Shown: positions 50,346-59,317 of the stretch, one piece after another
Layout of the letters: every line of letters begins with the position of its first letter
Numbering within the stretch: the stretch's first letter is position 1
Assembly (NCBI GenBank): GCA_003597935.1
Contig: QZJT01000124.1
Location: 1-64,000, forward strand
DNA from: Phycisphaerales bacterium
GTDB lineage: Bacteria; Planctomycetota; Phycisphaerae; UBA1845
DNA length: 64,000 bases
Reading direction: 5' to 3'
Notes under the pieces: model-generated
The model's database searches: none
Seen by the model: only the letters and a program-made list of their open reading frames with translations
Told to the model about the DNA's origin: nothing
Program-made: the position numbers and the translations under genes

Positions 50346-51887
50346 ATGCGTACTCTCGCGCTGTCAGCCGGCCGCTCGCTTCGATCGAGGTCCGTGCAGG
50401 CCCTTCTTGTCGTTTTGCTGTTCGTCCTCCCCTGTGTCCGCTGCGCCTTCTACGCTCCCAACGGCGACTTCGCTGGCGTCACGACCGGCGGAGTGCAGGA
50501 CATGGCGTACGCCCGCCGGACCATCGATGACGGCGACGTCCCCCACCCCGACTCGATCACGGTCGAAGGGCTGCTCTCCGAGCACAGCATTGAAATCCCC
50601 CTGCCGGACGACCCCGGCCTGCTGTATGCCACCGCGGCCGCGGCATGGAACCAGGATTTCGACGAACTCACGCCGCTGGTGACCGTCCAGGTCGGCTTCG
50701 GCACCACCATCGACGCCGAGACGTTCGAGCGACGGCCGCAGAACCTGTGCCTCGTCGTGGACGCCAGCCGATCCATGTCAGACCCGATCGACTACCGCAC
50801 GCGCACGAGCAAGCTGGAGGCCGTCAAGATCGCCATCGACCGGCTGATGGCTCAGCTCGACGTCCGCGACCGCGTCAGCCTGGTCTCGTTCGCCTTCGCG
50901 CCGCGGACCCGGGTGGAAAACGTCGCCGGCACCAACGTGCGGGCGATCAAGGAGGCACTGGACGAGATCGACGCCCAGGATTCGACCGACCTGGCCCGGG
51001 GACTGGCCCGCGGGTACAGCGTCGCCGCCGAACACGCCGGCGGCGGCCGCGCCAGCCGCGTCATCCTCTTCACCGACGCGAGGGTCACCAGCGGCACGGC
51101 CGAGGCGAAGAACTTCCTCGAGATGATGGAGCGCAACGCCGACGATGACATCGGCGCGACCATCTTCGGCGTGGGGGCTGATTTCGACGACGAACTCGCC
51201 TACGACATCTCGCAGGTGCGCGGCGCCAACCTGTTCTTCCTCAACGATTACGACCGGATGGTCAGCGTCTTCGATGACGAGTTCGACTACCTGGTCACGC
51301 CGGTGGCGTTCGACGTGAAGCTCACCGCCGAGGTTCCGTTCACGTTCGACGTCGCGGACGCTTACGGCCTGCCGCAGATCGATACGAACACTCACCTGCT
51401 GGAACTGACGATTCCCACGCTGTTCCTGTCGAGCCGTGAGGGGGGCGGGGCGATCCTGATCCGCCTGCGGCCGGGGGCGCAGGTGACTTTCGACGAGGAA
51501 CTCCACGCGGCCACCGTCGAGCTGACTTTCGCCGAGGAGCCGGACGCCGCGCCGAGCACGACGAAGTTCGAGGTGGTCCTGCCGCCCGACCTGGATCCGG
51601 ACGCGGCCCAGCCCTGGTTCGAGACGCCCGGCGTCCAGCGCGGCGTGCTGCTGCTGAACACGGCCCTGGTTCTCAAGAATGCCTGCGAGGACTCGTACGG
51701 CAGCCGGGACTACTGGGGTGACTATGTCCCCCGGGATCGGGAGCGCGCCCGGCAGCGACTGACCGAGTTCCTGCCCTACTTCGACGCTCTGGCCGAGGGG
51801 CTGGTGGATCAGCCGACGCCGGACTCGAGGGCGCTGTCGCAGGAGCGCGGCGTCGTGGAACGGCTGCTCGAGAACCTGAGCGAGTGA
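50346..51887 (+). CDS. Secreted von Willebrand factor A-domain protein
   Basis: 513 residues. Signal peptide (VQALLVVLLFVLPCVRCAF, possible lipid Cys). VWA domain at about 135-310: MIDAS DxSxS in CLVVDASRSMSD, later STDLARGLARGYSVAA (Thr) and VILFTDARVTSG (Asp), all present. The C-terminal domain resembles those of VIT/YfbK-like proteins (LELTIPTLFLSSREGGGAILIRLRP; RGVLLLNTALVLKNACEDSY; ARQRLTEFLPYFDALAEGL). Metal-dependent protein binding outside the cytoplasm is the family role. Clear promoter and AAAGGAG site. Confidence 0.85.
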   Translation: MRTLALSAGRSLRSRSVQALLVVLLFVLPCVRCAFYAPNGDFAGVTTGGVQDMAYARRTIDDGDVPHPDSITVEGLLSEHSIEIPLPDDPGLLYATAAAAWNQDFDELTPLVTVQVGFGTTIDAETFERRPQNLCLVVDASRSMSDPIDYRTRTSKLEAVKIAIDRLMAQLDVRDRVSLVSFAFAPRTRVENVAGTNVRAIKEALDEIDAQDSTDLARGLARGYSVAAEHAGGGRASRVILFTDARVTSGTAEAKNFLEMMERNADDDIGATIFGVGADFDDELAYDISQVRGANLFFLNDYDRMVSVFDDEFDYLVTPVAFDVKLTAEVPFTFDVADAYGLPQIDTNTHLLELTIPTLFLSSREGGGAILIRLRPGAQVTFDEELHAATVELTFAEEPDAAPSTTKFEVVLPPDLDPDAAQPWFETPGVQRGVLLLNTALVLKNACEDSYGSRDYWGDYVPRDRERARQRLTEFLPYFDALAEGLVDQPTPDSRALSQERGVVERLLENLSE

Positions 51888-51921
51888 TCCTCGCGGCCCG
51901 CGCGGTTGCCGCGTGCAATGA

Positions 51922-51965
51922 GGCGCGCGGAGCGAGCCGTGTGGCTTCAGCCCGCGCGAAGTTTC
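51922..51965 (+). repeat. Interspersed GAGCGAGCCG element
   Basis: GGAGCGAGCCGTGTGGCTTC then GCCCGCGCGAAG, single-part copy. Confidence 0.7.
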
Positions 51966-52068
51966 CACCCCGAACGCGGTGACGAGCCCGCGCGCGGCCA
52001 TCCCGTCGAGCGCCGCCGCAGCGCCCGGTGACGTGCCGCGGGAGCCGCACCTTTTTTGTGGCGCGGGT

Positions 52069-52980
52069 CTATCGCGTAGCGCGGCTGGCGCCACAGGAAC
52101 GGCGCTGCTCGATGATCTCGTGCAGCAGGCAGGAATCGCACTGAACGTCGCGGACGCCCAGGGCATCGGAGGTGACCGGCAGAGCTTCGCTGGAAAACGA
52201 CTGAAACGTCGTCATCTCAGCTACCGACAGGATCGTGGCGGCGGAACCGCCGCGGGCCATGAACAGCGTCGGCGCCCCGGGCACGTCCAGGTGAACCAGC
52301 CCGAACGTGTGGCCCGCCTCGTGAACGACGGAGTTGGCGATGGCGGAGGCGGCCATCTCGATCCGCTCGTGCGCCGGCCAGCGCTGCAGCGCGGCCGCCA
52401 GCCCGTTGTCGCGGAAGGCGTTGGCCAGCACGACCCCCTCGGCTGTGCCGCCGTCGTTCAGCCCCAGTTCCGCGGTGGCGCCCTGGCAGCGGCAGACTTT
52501 CGGAGCGCCCTCGACCTGCGTGACGATCACGCGCGAGACCGTCTCGACGGGAACGGCCGCGCCCACCTCGCCGTCCAGCAGGCCGGCGTCCGGTGCAAGC
52601 GTCGCGTCCGCGAGGTCTACCGATCCGATGGTGGCGGCCACGTCGATCCCGAAAGGCCCGTAGGCTTGCCGGACCAGTTCGACGATGCGCGAAACCAGGG
52701 CATCCTGGTAAGATGGGTCAATCCCGACAAGCTCCGCCTCGAACGAAGGCAGCGCGTCGTGCCGGCGCAGTCCAAGGATGTCCAGGTCTCGCTCCAGCAC
52801 GGCGCCATCGAACACCAGTTCCAGGCGCAACGACCGAAAGGGATCGCACTCACCGCCTTCGCCGCGCGCGAGCACGGCCTGCGCGGAGTCGTCACCCAAT
52901 GCGCCGGTGGGCACGCTGCCGCACCCCGACATCGCCAGCAGCGAAAACCCGAGTAGAATGGCTGCGACTTTCCCCGCCAT
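52069..52980 (-). CDS. Zincin-type metallopeptidase lipoprotein
   Basis: 303 residues. Lipobox AMSGC after a hydrophobic stretch (AAILLGFSLL). Zinc-binding SVVHEAGHTFGLVHLD is HExxHxxGxxH, followed about 10 residues on by a Met (TLFMARGG), the Met-turn of metzincins. The preceding domain (IVELVRQAYGPFGIDVAAT and RVIVTQVEGAPKVCRCQG) resembles archaemetzincin/matrixin-like enzymes. Cysteines may form disulfides (CRCQ, CDSC). Likely a cell-surface protease; substrate unknown. Confidence 0.82.
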   Translation of the reverse strand: MAGKVAAILLGFSLLAMSGCGSVPTGALGDDSAQAVLARGEGGECDPFRSLRLELVFDGAVLERDLDILGLRRHDALPSFEAELVGIDPSYQDALVSRIVELVRQAYGPFGIDVAATIGSVDLADATLAPDAGLLDGEVGAAVPVETVSRVIVTQVEGAPKVCRCQGATAELGLNDGGTAEGVVLANAFRDNGLAAALQRWPAHERIEMAASAIANSVVHEAGHTFGLVHLDVPGAPTLFMARGGSAATILSVAEMTTFQSFSSEALPVTSDALGVRDVQCDSCLLHEIIEQRRSCGASRATR

Positions 52981-53322
52981 GCCAATGGTATCCCGCGGCG
53001 CGGGTCGTTTCTACGAACGCGATCACAAGAAAAGTCAGGCTGATAATATACATGCGGAGGGGGGCCGTTGACAAGGGATTATCGACGCAGGCGGGATCCC
53101 GCGGGTGCGTGACGAAATCGGCGGCTCTACTGAGCGAGCCGCGTGGCTTCAGCCCGCGCGGAGTCCCCCAGTGAACGCGGTTTCAAGCCGCGAGCGCCCT
53201 TTCCCGTACCGCCAAGCTGGCACCAGCCGGTCCCAGGGCGATCCGCCGCGTCGGTCACGCACCCGGACCCCGCCGTGCGACGCGGTTTGCCTTGCGGGCG
53301 GACCCTCATAGACTGGAGCGGC
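52981..53322. other. Intergenic region with composite repeat
   Basis: Contains the interspersed element below and no supported gene. Confidence 0.5.
53128..53280 (+). repeat. Composite interspersed element
   Basis: GAGCGAGCCGCGTGGCTTCA then GCCCGCGCGGAG, AACGCGGTTTCAAGCCGCGA, and CCAAGCTGGCACCAGCCGGT with a terminal GTCACGCACCC: three inverted-repeat stems in about 150 nt. The most complete copy in the window. Confidence 0.8.
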
Positions 53323-54351
53323 ATGGACGGGATGCGAAAAGCGCTGTTGCAGGCGGAGTCGGTCCGAGTGGAGTTCGGACCGCTGGTGGCGGTCCGCGAC
53401 GTCGGGTTCGAGCTGGCGGGCGGCGAACTGCTGGGACTGGTCGGACCGAACGGGGCGGGCAAGACGACCCTGCTGCGGGTGCTGGCGGGTCTGCACGCGC
53501 CCACCCGCGGCGTGGCCCGGGTGATGGGCAAACCGGTGCTGGGCGAGCACGAACTCGTTCGTCATCACATCGGCTTCGCCCCGGATACGCCGCCGGCCTA
53601 CGAGGAGCTGACCATCGCGGAGTTCTTGCGTTTCATCGGTTATGCCTACCAGCTCCAGCGCGATGAGATCGAGGAACGCATCGACTTCTGGCTGGAGCAG
53701 CTCTGGCTGGTAGAGAGGCGTGACAGCAAGATCGGCAGTCTGTCGCGCGGCATGAGACAGCGCGTCACGCTCGCGCGCACGTTCCTGCCCCGCCCGCACG
53801 TGATTCTGCTGGACGAGCCGCTTTCCGGCCTGGATCCGGGCGGGCGGGTGCAACTTCGCGGCGTGCTGGCGGCGCTGCGCGATCAGGGCTGCGCCATGGT
53901 GGTGTCGAGCCACATCCTGTCTGACCTGGAGGAGGTTTCGACCCATGTCGCCATCATCGAGCACGGCTCGATCAAACGCTGGAGCCGCACCGACGCTCTG
54001 CACGCCCACGACGGGCACCGGCGGCACTTCCGCGTGGTGCTGCTGGAGGCGCCGGAGGCCGAAGGCGCCGCGCCGGGCGCGATCGCCGGTGCCGACGCGC
54101 CTGGCGTTGTGGCTGACGAGCAGAAGCAGGGCGGGATCGACTATCGCGCCAGGTTGGCCGCCATCGACGGCGTCACCGACGTGGGCGTCGACGGCCGCGG
54201 CTACACCTTCGAGTACGCGGCCGACGAGCGCGCGGCCTCCGGCCTGCTGCGCCGCATGGTGCTCGAGGGCTGGCCGGTGGCGTCCTTCACCCCGGCGAAG
54301 TCCGGGCTGGAAGAGGTCTACATGCGTGCGGGCGTGAAGCAGGTCGACTGA
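53323..54351 (+). CDS. ABC transporter ATP-binding protein
   Basis: 342 residues from MDGMRKALLQAESVRVEFG (53323). Walker A VGPNGAGKTTLL, Q-loop replaced by GFAPDTPPAYEELTIAEF, signature LSRGMRQR, Walker B VILLDEPLSGLDP, H-loop VSSHILSD. The C-terminal 100 residues (after about 240) form an added domain with an acidic/Ala insert and VASFTPAKSGLEEVYMR. This resembles CcmA/NatA-like exporters, where the permease is a separate protein; none is adjacent, so the partner is elsewhere. Confidence 0.9.
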   Translation: MDGMRKALLQAESVRVEFGPLVAVRDVGFELAGGELLGLVGPNGAGKTTLLRVLAGLHAPTRGVARVMGKPVLGEHELVRHHIGFAPDTPPAYEELTIAEFLRFIGYAYQLQRDEIEERIDFWLEQLWLVERRDSKIGSLSRGMRQRVTLARTFLPRPHVILLDEPLSGLDPGGRVQLRGVLAALRDQGCAMVVSSHILSDLEEVSTHVAIIEHGSIKRWSRTDALHAHDGHRRHFRVVLLEAPEAEGAAPGAIAGADAPGVVADEQKQGGIDYRARLAAIDGVTDVGVDGRGYTFEYAADERAASGLLRRMVLEGWPVASFTPAKSGLEEVYMRAGVKQVD

Positions 54352-54417
54352 AGGACCTTGGACGTCGAAAGCCGGCCCGGCGGCGCCGACACGATCACAC
54401 CTTCGGGACTCGGAACA

Positions 54418-54795
54418 CTACGGCTTCTCGTAGATCGTCCGCTCCTCGCGCAGATCGGGAGTCGCCTTCTTGAACTTATCCAGGGCGCTGGTCCGGTCGG
54501 CGTCGTCGGTGGCCTGGAACTGGAGCGTTGTGTCGCCCACGGTGATCTTGTCCAGGTCGTTGAGGACGACCTCCGCCTCGATCTGCGTGCCGTTGACGTG
54601 TACGCCGTTGAGGCTCTTGAACGGCACCAGGACGTAATGGTCCTCGTGGCGGCGGATCATGAAGTGCTTGCGCGACACCTTCGGATCGATGATCTGAATG
54701 TCGCGGGCCGGGTCGCGCCCGGCCGACAGCGGCCGATGGGCCAGCGGAAAGTACGAACCAGCCTGCTCACCCGAGGTGATCACCACACTTGCCAT
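54418..54795 (-). CDS. FHA-domain protein
   Basis: 125 residues from MASVVITSGEQAGSYFPLAH; AGGAGA upstream. The FHA core is complete: LSAGRDPARDIQIIDPKVSRKHFMIRR (GR, SRxH) and LNGVHVNGTQI (NGxxxN). Such domains bind phosphothreonine, so it may read a Ser/Thr kinase such as the one at 2.6 kb (inference). The short tail is charged. Confidence 0.92.
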   Translation of the reverse strand: MASVVITSGEQAGSYFPLAHRPLSAGRDPARDIQIIDPKVSRKHFMIRRHEDHYVLVPFKSLNGVHVNGTQIEAEVVLNDLDKITVGDTTLQFQATDDADRTSALDKFKKATPDLREERTIYEKP

Positions 54796-55124
54796 GACGG
54801 TTCTCCTGCGGATCGACGGCACTTCGTCCTTCGACGGGACCCGTGGCGATGCCGCGAGCGCCGCGGCGCCGGCGCCGGACGCAGACCCTCCGCCCTGGCA
54901 TCGGGCTCCGTGACGCCCGCGGCCGCAGGCCGCAGTATAGCGGCGCACCCTCCGATTTCCATCTTCACGACCGGCTGCCCACGAAAGCAGGCGCTTGCCG
55001 GATGCGGCGGGCACGGCCTGGTGGCGCGACGCTTCGTGTTGATGCGTCATACTGTGCTGCCCATCCGCTTATCGGAGCGACAAAGCTCGTCCCGGCTCGC
55101 TATGATCGGCCGGAGGGGAAAGAA

Positions 55125-55574
55125 GTGTCTGACCGAAGGGGACATCGTGCGGAGAGCACGCCGGGGCAGGAACGCAGCGCGCCGTTGCCGAGCCGCGCGC
55201 CACGCGAGCCTGTCCGCCTTCGATACGTGCCGCCGGACGACGCCCCGGCGACGTCGTTCATCCCGCCGACCGAGCTGATCCTGCGGACCATGATCGAGTC
55301 GGAACTCCGCACCGGCCGGCTCACGCCCGCCCGGAGACGGCGCGTGGTCCGGTACGCCATGGCCCTTGGATTGTCAGCGGTGGAGGCGGGTCGGTTGGTG
55401 GCTCAGTGCCGGGACGAAGCTCTGGCCGGCGATGATCCGATCGCCCGGCAGACGGCGCTGAAACTTGTGCCGCGCCCCGTTCCGGATCGCCGCCCGGTGG
55501 CCGCGGCGCTGGCGGTGGTCCTGGCCGCTACCGTCGTCTACAAGCTGGCCGTCATGCTGATTGCGGGCGGGTGA
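55125..55574 (+). CDS. Small protein with C-terminal TM
   Basis: 149 residues from GTG 55125, with GGAGGGGAAAG just upstream and TATGAT at 55101-55106; the longer track ORF has shadow-like codons. The middle (TSFIPPTELILRTMIESELRTGRLTPARRRRVVRYAMALGLSAVEAGRLVAQCRDEAL) is a helical, basic domain. The end (AALAVVLAATVVYKLAVMLI) is a membrane helix. Unknown family. Confidence 0.65.
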   Translation: MSDRRGHRAESTPGQERSAPLPSRAPREPVRLRYVPPDDAPATSFIPPTELILRTMIESELRTGRLTPARRRRVVRYAMALGLSAVEAGRLVAQCRDEALAGDDPIARQTALKLVPRPVPDRRPVAAALAVVLAATVVYKLAVMLIAGG

Positions 55575-55889
55575 ACGGGTCGGCGGGGGCGTAACAGAGG
55601 CGGCCGGCCGCTTCGGGATCAACCGGCGCCGGCGCTTCGCCAGCGAAAACGCTCCTACCATTCGGGATGCGACACCCGAGCCGAACCTCCATGCGGGCTT
55701 CAAGCCGCGCGGCTCGCTCAGAGAAGCCGCCGTTCCGGTCACGCCCCCGTCGCCGGTTCGCGGGCGTTTTCCCGCGTTGCCAACCTGCAAAGGCCGCGAT
55801 AAGGTGGCCCGGCGCACGGCGGCAGCGATCGGTCCGAAGCGGCGGTCGCGGGCGGCCGCGCGGGTTTTTCTGCAGGAGCAGGTGACGCC
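55575..55889. other. Intergenic region with interspersed element
   Basis: Holds a reverse-oriented element and no supported gene. Confidence 0.45.
55690..55760 (-). repeat. Interspersed GAGCGAGCCG element
   Basis: GCGGGCTTCAAGCCGCGCGG then CTCGCTCAGAGAAGCCGCC and GTCACGCCCCC, matching the outer parts of the 53128 copy in reverse. Confidence 0.75.
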
Positions 55890-57422
55890 ATGGCGGACGA
55901 GGAAGCGACGCTCGAACAGGACACCACCGATGACGGCGCCCAGGAACCGGAGGCCCCCGAGGAGAGCGAAACCTCGGAAGCGGAACTGACGGATGAAGAG
56001 CGGCAGATGGCCGAACTCAAGGAGGCCCTGCAGGTTCAGAAGGAGGACATCGGGCCGCTCCGGTTGAAGCTGACGATCACCGTTCCGCGCGACACGCTCG
56101 AAGGGCGCATGCACGAGCAGTTCGAGGAGCTTCGCCGCGACTCGGTCGTGCCGGGGTTCCGCAAGGGCCACGCGCCGATGAAGCTGGTGGAGAAGCGGTT
56201 CGCCCCCGACGTGGGGAACGAACTGGTCGGCAAGCTGCTGGCGTCTTCGTTCCTGGCCGCGATGGAGAAGGAGAGCATCAAGATCGTCGGCGACCCGCTG
56301 GTGTGGGTCCACACCACCGAGCAGCGGGCGGACGAACACGGGCACACGCGGCCGGTCGAGGTCGAGAAGCTCGTCTCTGTCACGGAAGCCCTGAACATCA
56401 TCAAGATGCCCAAAGAGGGCCCGCTGACCTACGTCTGTGAGGCCGAGCTGCAGCCGGAATTCGAGTTGCCCTCGGTGGAGGGGATCAAGGTCAAGCGGCC
56501 CGTCATCGAGGTGACCGACAAGCAGATCGACGAGCAACTGCTGCAACTCCAGAAGCAGCGCGCGACCTACGTGCCGGTCGAGAGCGGCGCCGTGGAGGCG
56601 AACGACCTGCTCTACGTCGACCTGAAGATCTACGTCGGCGACGAACTGGTCCACTCGGCGGACAACGAGGAGGTCGCCGCCCGCGGGATGAGGCTGTGGG
56701 GCGTGCCGCTGCCGACGCTGGGCGCGGTGCTGGAGGGCCGGTCGCGCGATGAAACCGTGACCGCCGAGGGGGTGGTCCCCGACGAGCACGAGCAGATCAG
56801 CTACCGCGGCCAGTCCGCCCGGTTCGAGTTCGTCATCCGCGAGATCAAGCGGCTGACCGTCCCGCCGATGGACGCAGCGGCCCTGGCGGCCGCGGGCGTC
56901 GAGAGCGAGGAGGAGCTGCGGGCCAGGATCAGGGAGATGCTCGAGTCGCGCGTCGAGCAGATGGTGCAGCAGAACATGCGCGGCCAGATCGCTGATTACC
57001 TCATCGAGCACACCGACATGATGCTGCCCGAGCGGCTGTCGATGCGGCAGTCGGGCCGGCTGCTGCGGCGGCGGATGATCGAACTCTACCGCGAAGGCGT
57101 GCCCGAGCCTGAGATCCGCAGCAACCTGGATGCGCTCGTCATGGCCTCGGAGGCCCAGGCCGCGGTGAGGCTGAAACTCGACTTCATCCTCGACAAGCTG
57201 ACCGAGGAGCACAAGATCGAGGTCGAGGAGTACGAGATCAACGGCGCCATCGCCGAGATCGCGGCCCGCCAGAACAAGCGCTTCGACCGCGTCCGCGACG
57301 AACTGGCCCGCAACGACGGGCTGACCACGCTCTACCTCGAAATTCGCAACCAGAAGATGCTGGACGAGATTCTCGATCAGGCGGAAATCACGGAGGTGGA
57401 CGCGACGAAGCCGGCGGAGTAG
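55890..57422 (+). CDS. tig: Trigger factor
   Basis: 510 residues. An acidic, disordered N-terminal extension of about 45 residues (EATLEQDTTDDGAQEPEAPE) precedes the ribosome-binding domain, with signature VPGFRKGHAPMKLVEKRF. The middle (ANDLLYVDLKIYVGDEL, VLEGRSRDETVTAEG) takes the PPIase position. The C-terminal chaperone arms carry VDYLI-like helices (MVQQNMRGQIADYLIEHTDMMLPERL) and end with IEVEEYEINGAIAEIAARQ. It binds nascent chains at the ribosome exit. Normal trigger factors have about 430 residues. First of the tig-clpP-clpP block, with an inserted pair in between. Confidence 0.93.
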   Translation: MADEEATLEQDTTDDGAQEPEAPEESETSEAELTDEERQMAELKEALQVQKEDIGPLRLKLTITVPRDTLEGRMHEQFEELRRDSVVPGFRKGHAPMKLVEKRFAPDVGNELVGKLLASSFLAAMEKESIKIVGDPLVWVHTTEQRADEHGHTRPVEVEKLVSVTEALNIIKMPKEGPLTYVCEAELQPEFELPSVEGIKVKRPVIEVTDKQIDEQLLQLQKQRATYVPVESGAVEANDLLYVDLKIYVGDELVHSADNEEVAARGMRLWGVPLPTLGAVLEGRSRDETVTAEGVVPDEHEQISYRGQSARFEFVIREIKRLTVPPMDAAALAAAGVESEEELRARIREMLESRVEQMVQQNMRGQIADYLIEHTDMMLPERLSMRQSGRLLRRRMIELYREGVPEPEIRSNLDALVMASEAQAAVRLKLDFILDKLTEEHKIEVEEYEINGAIAEIAARQNKRFDRVRDELARNDGLTTLYLEIRNQKMLDEILDQAEITEVDATKPAE

Positions 57423-57432
57423 CTGTCGCGGT

Positions 57433-57461
57433 TTGTGCCGGCAGACGGCCGGCGCTACAAT
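57433..57461 (+). promoter_or_regulatory. Promoter of the DUF5678/retropepsin pair
   Basis: TTGTGC (57433-57438), 17-nt spacer, TACAAT (57456-57461), directly after the tig stop. Confidence 0.6.
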
Positions 57462-57507
57462 CCGCAGAAACCGGGCTGTCCGGTGAACGCGACCGTGGGT
57501 TGCAGAT

Positions 57508-57753
57508 ATGGCACTCGAGGCTGAACTTTCTTTTTTCAACGAACACCGCGACGCGTGGTGTGCCGCCCATGAGGGCGAGTTCGTCCTGATCAAGGGTACC
57601 GACTCTTCATTCTTCAGGACCGACGACGAAGCGTATCGGTGCGCGCTCAACCAATGGGGCGAAGTGCCGGTGTTCATCCGACAGGTGTTGCGCGAGGATC
57701 CCACTGAGGATCCGCTGTCTCTGATTTACGGTACGCTTCATGCCCCGCCTTGA
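57508..57753 (+). CDS. DUF5678-like small protein
   Basis: 81 residues. LSFFNEHRDAWCAAHEGEFVLIKGTDSSFFRTDDEAYRCALNQWG and PVFIRQVL follow the DUF5678 pattern (F..h..eLl..h.GkfvlIkg......f.t.deAy..g...fG..pfli.qV). Function unknown. Overlaps the next gene by 14 nt; such genes are typically found beside retropepsin-like genes, as here. Confidence 0.75.
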   Translation: MALEAELSFFNEHRDAWCAAHEGEFVLIKGTDSSFFRTDDEAYRCALNQWGEVPVFIRQVLREDPTEDPLSLIYGTLHAPP

Positions 57754-58288
57754 GTTGTCGCATGGCCGGCTACGGGGCAATACGCTTATTCCACCGCCGG
57801 ACGGCTTGCAGGCCTTCGGTCCGACGATGGAAGTGATGATCGGTCTTCACTCGGCGACCGAGGCGAAACGTCGGACCACCGGGGCCGCGTTGCCTGCGGC
57901 CGTCGTCGGGAAGGCGATGATCGACACCGGGGCCACAGTTACGACGATTGACCGGCCCGCTGCCGAAAGACTCGGACTGGAGCCATCAGGAAAAGTGGAA
58001 TCGTTCGGCATCGGCGGCAAAGCAGTCGGTGTCACGGTGCCGTGCAGTGTGGACATCCAGGGACTGGGTGTCGACATTACACGCTGCCACTGCCACGACC
58101 TCGCGACTCACATCCAAGACCTGCTTTGCCTGATCGGGCGCGATATCCTGCGACACACGGTGTTCCACTACGATGGTCCGGCGGGGACCTTCTATCTGGA
58201 AATCAGGGAGAGGACGGCGCCGGCGTCACTGAAGTCGATCAGACCCGGGAAAGGCGCACGGCGCAACAGACTGAGGCGCCGCGATTAG
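57740..58288 (+). CDS. Retropepsin-like aspartic protease
   Basis: 182 residues. Active-site loop AMIDTGATVTTIDRPAAERLGL is DTGA, the single-lobe (dimeric) retropepsin signature. The second hydrophobic-Gly element is CLIGRDILRHTVFHYDGP (IGRDIL). Probably acts as a dimer on cytosolic proteins. Overlaps the upstream DUF5678-like gene by 14 nt; the pair sits between tig and clpP. Confidence 0.85.
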   Translation: MPRLELSHGRLRGNTLIPPPDGLQAFGPTMEVMIGLHSATEAKRRTTGAALPAAVVGKAMIDTGATVTTIDRPAAERLGLEPSGKVESFGIGGKAVGVTVPCSVDIQGLGVDITRCHCHDLATHIQDLLCLIGRDILRHTVFHYDGPAGTFYLEIRERTAPASLKSIRPGKGARRNRLRRRD

Positions 58289-58463
58289 CGCAGGCGTGCG
58301 TTGGATTGCGCGGTCTGGGCCGGCAGCAAAGTGCCCGCCATGGGCTCCAGGTTGCCGTTAGCGGACGCTGCGCGTAAGATACCCAGCCGGGCGACGGAAA
58401 ACGCCGACCTATCTGGGGCGCGGCCGGGGTCGCGGTCGGCTTGCTGGAGATTCAGGGAAACCC

Positions 58464-59084
58464 ATGGACGAGATCATCCATCCGCTGATTCGGACCTATA
58501 ACCAGTACCCGCCGTACCAGCGTACGCGCGAGATGTCCATCGAGGACATGCTGCTGGAGAACCGGATCATCTTCATCCCCGGTCCGATCACCGAGCGGAC
58601 GGCCGGGGTGGTCATCATGCGGCTGCTCTACCTGCAGTCGATCAAGCGTGACCAGGACGTACACCTGTACATCAACTCGCCCGGCGGGCTGGTGACGCAG
58701 ACGCTGGCCATTTACGACACCATCCAGTACATGGGCTGCAGCGTGGCGACCTACTGCATCGGAGAGGCTGCCAGCGGGGCGGCGATCATCCTGATGGCCG
58801 GCACCAAGGGCAAGCGCTACATCCTGCCCAACGCCAAGGTCATGCTGCACCAGCCCTACGGCGGCATTCAGGGCCAGGCGGAGGACATCCGCATCCAGGC
58901 CGAGGAGATCCTCCGCGACAAGAAGCGGCTTAACGAGCTGATCGCCCGCCACACCGGTCAGTCGCTGGAAAAGGTGACGGACGAGACCGAGCGCGACCGC
59001 TACATGGACGCGGAAGAGGCGCTGGCCTACGGCATCGTGGACGAAATCCTCAAGGAGGACGTTCACGACAAGAAGAAGAAGTGA
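58464..59084 (+). CDS. clpP: ATP-dependent Clp protease proteolytic subunit (copy 1)
   Basis: 206 residues. Catalytic triad Ser in GEAASGAAIILMAGT, His in MLHQPYGG, Asp in DETERDRYMDAEEA. Oligomer handle LYINSPGGLVTQTLAIYDTI. N-terminus before residue 25 is polar, as in secondary ClpPs. The serine motif has Gly after Ser where classical ClpP has Met (ASMGA). Works with ClpX/ClpC as a barrel; may form a mixed ring with the second copy. Confidence 0.94.
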   Translation: MDEIIHPLIRTYNQYPPYQRTREMSIEDMLLENRIIFIPGPITERTAGVVIMRLLYLQSIKRDQDVHLYINSPGGLVTQTLAIYDTIQYMGCSVATYCIGEAASGAAIILMAGTKGKRYILPNAKVMLHQPYGGIQGQAEDIRIQAEEILRDKKRLNELIARHTGQSLEKVTDETERDRYMDAEEALAYGIVDEILKEDVHDKKKK

Positions 59085-59091
59085 CGAGTCC

Positions 59092-59301
59092 GGTGTGGCA
59101 CCGGTTTTCAACCGGTGATTGGCATGTGGCACCGGTTTCCAACCGGTGATTGGGATGTGGCACCGGTTTCCAACCGGCGGAACTGAGTGTGGCACCGGTT
59201 TCCAACCGGTGAATCTGAAGTAGGTCAGCCCAAGCTTACCGGATGAAATCCGGTGCCACAGACTGGAATTGCAGACACCGGTTGCAAACCGGTGCCACAT
59301 A
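59092..59301. repeat. Six GGCACCGGTT palindromes between clpP genes
   Basis: Four copies of TGTGGCACCGGTTTNCAACC followed by GGTG in direct orientation (from 59095, 59125, 59156 and 59188), then two in reverse (59238-59260, 59275-59299). Each forms a stem of about 8 bp with loop TTTCC/TTTTC. They fill the whole intergenic gap of 233 bp. Confidence 0.93.
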
Positions 59302-59317
59302 CTTTGGAAAGAACACG

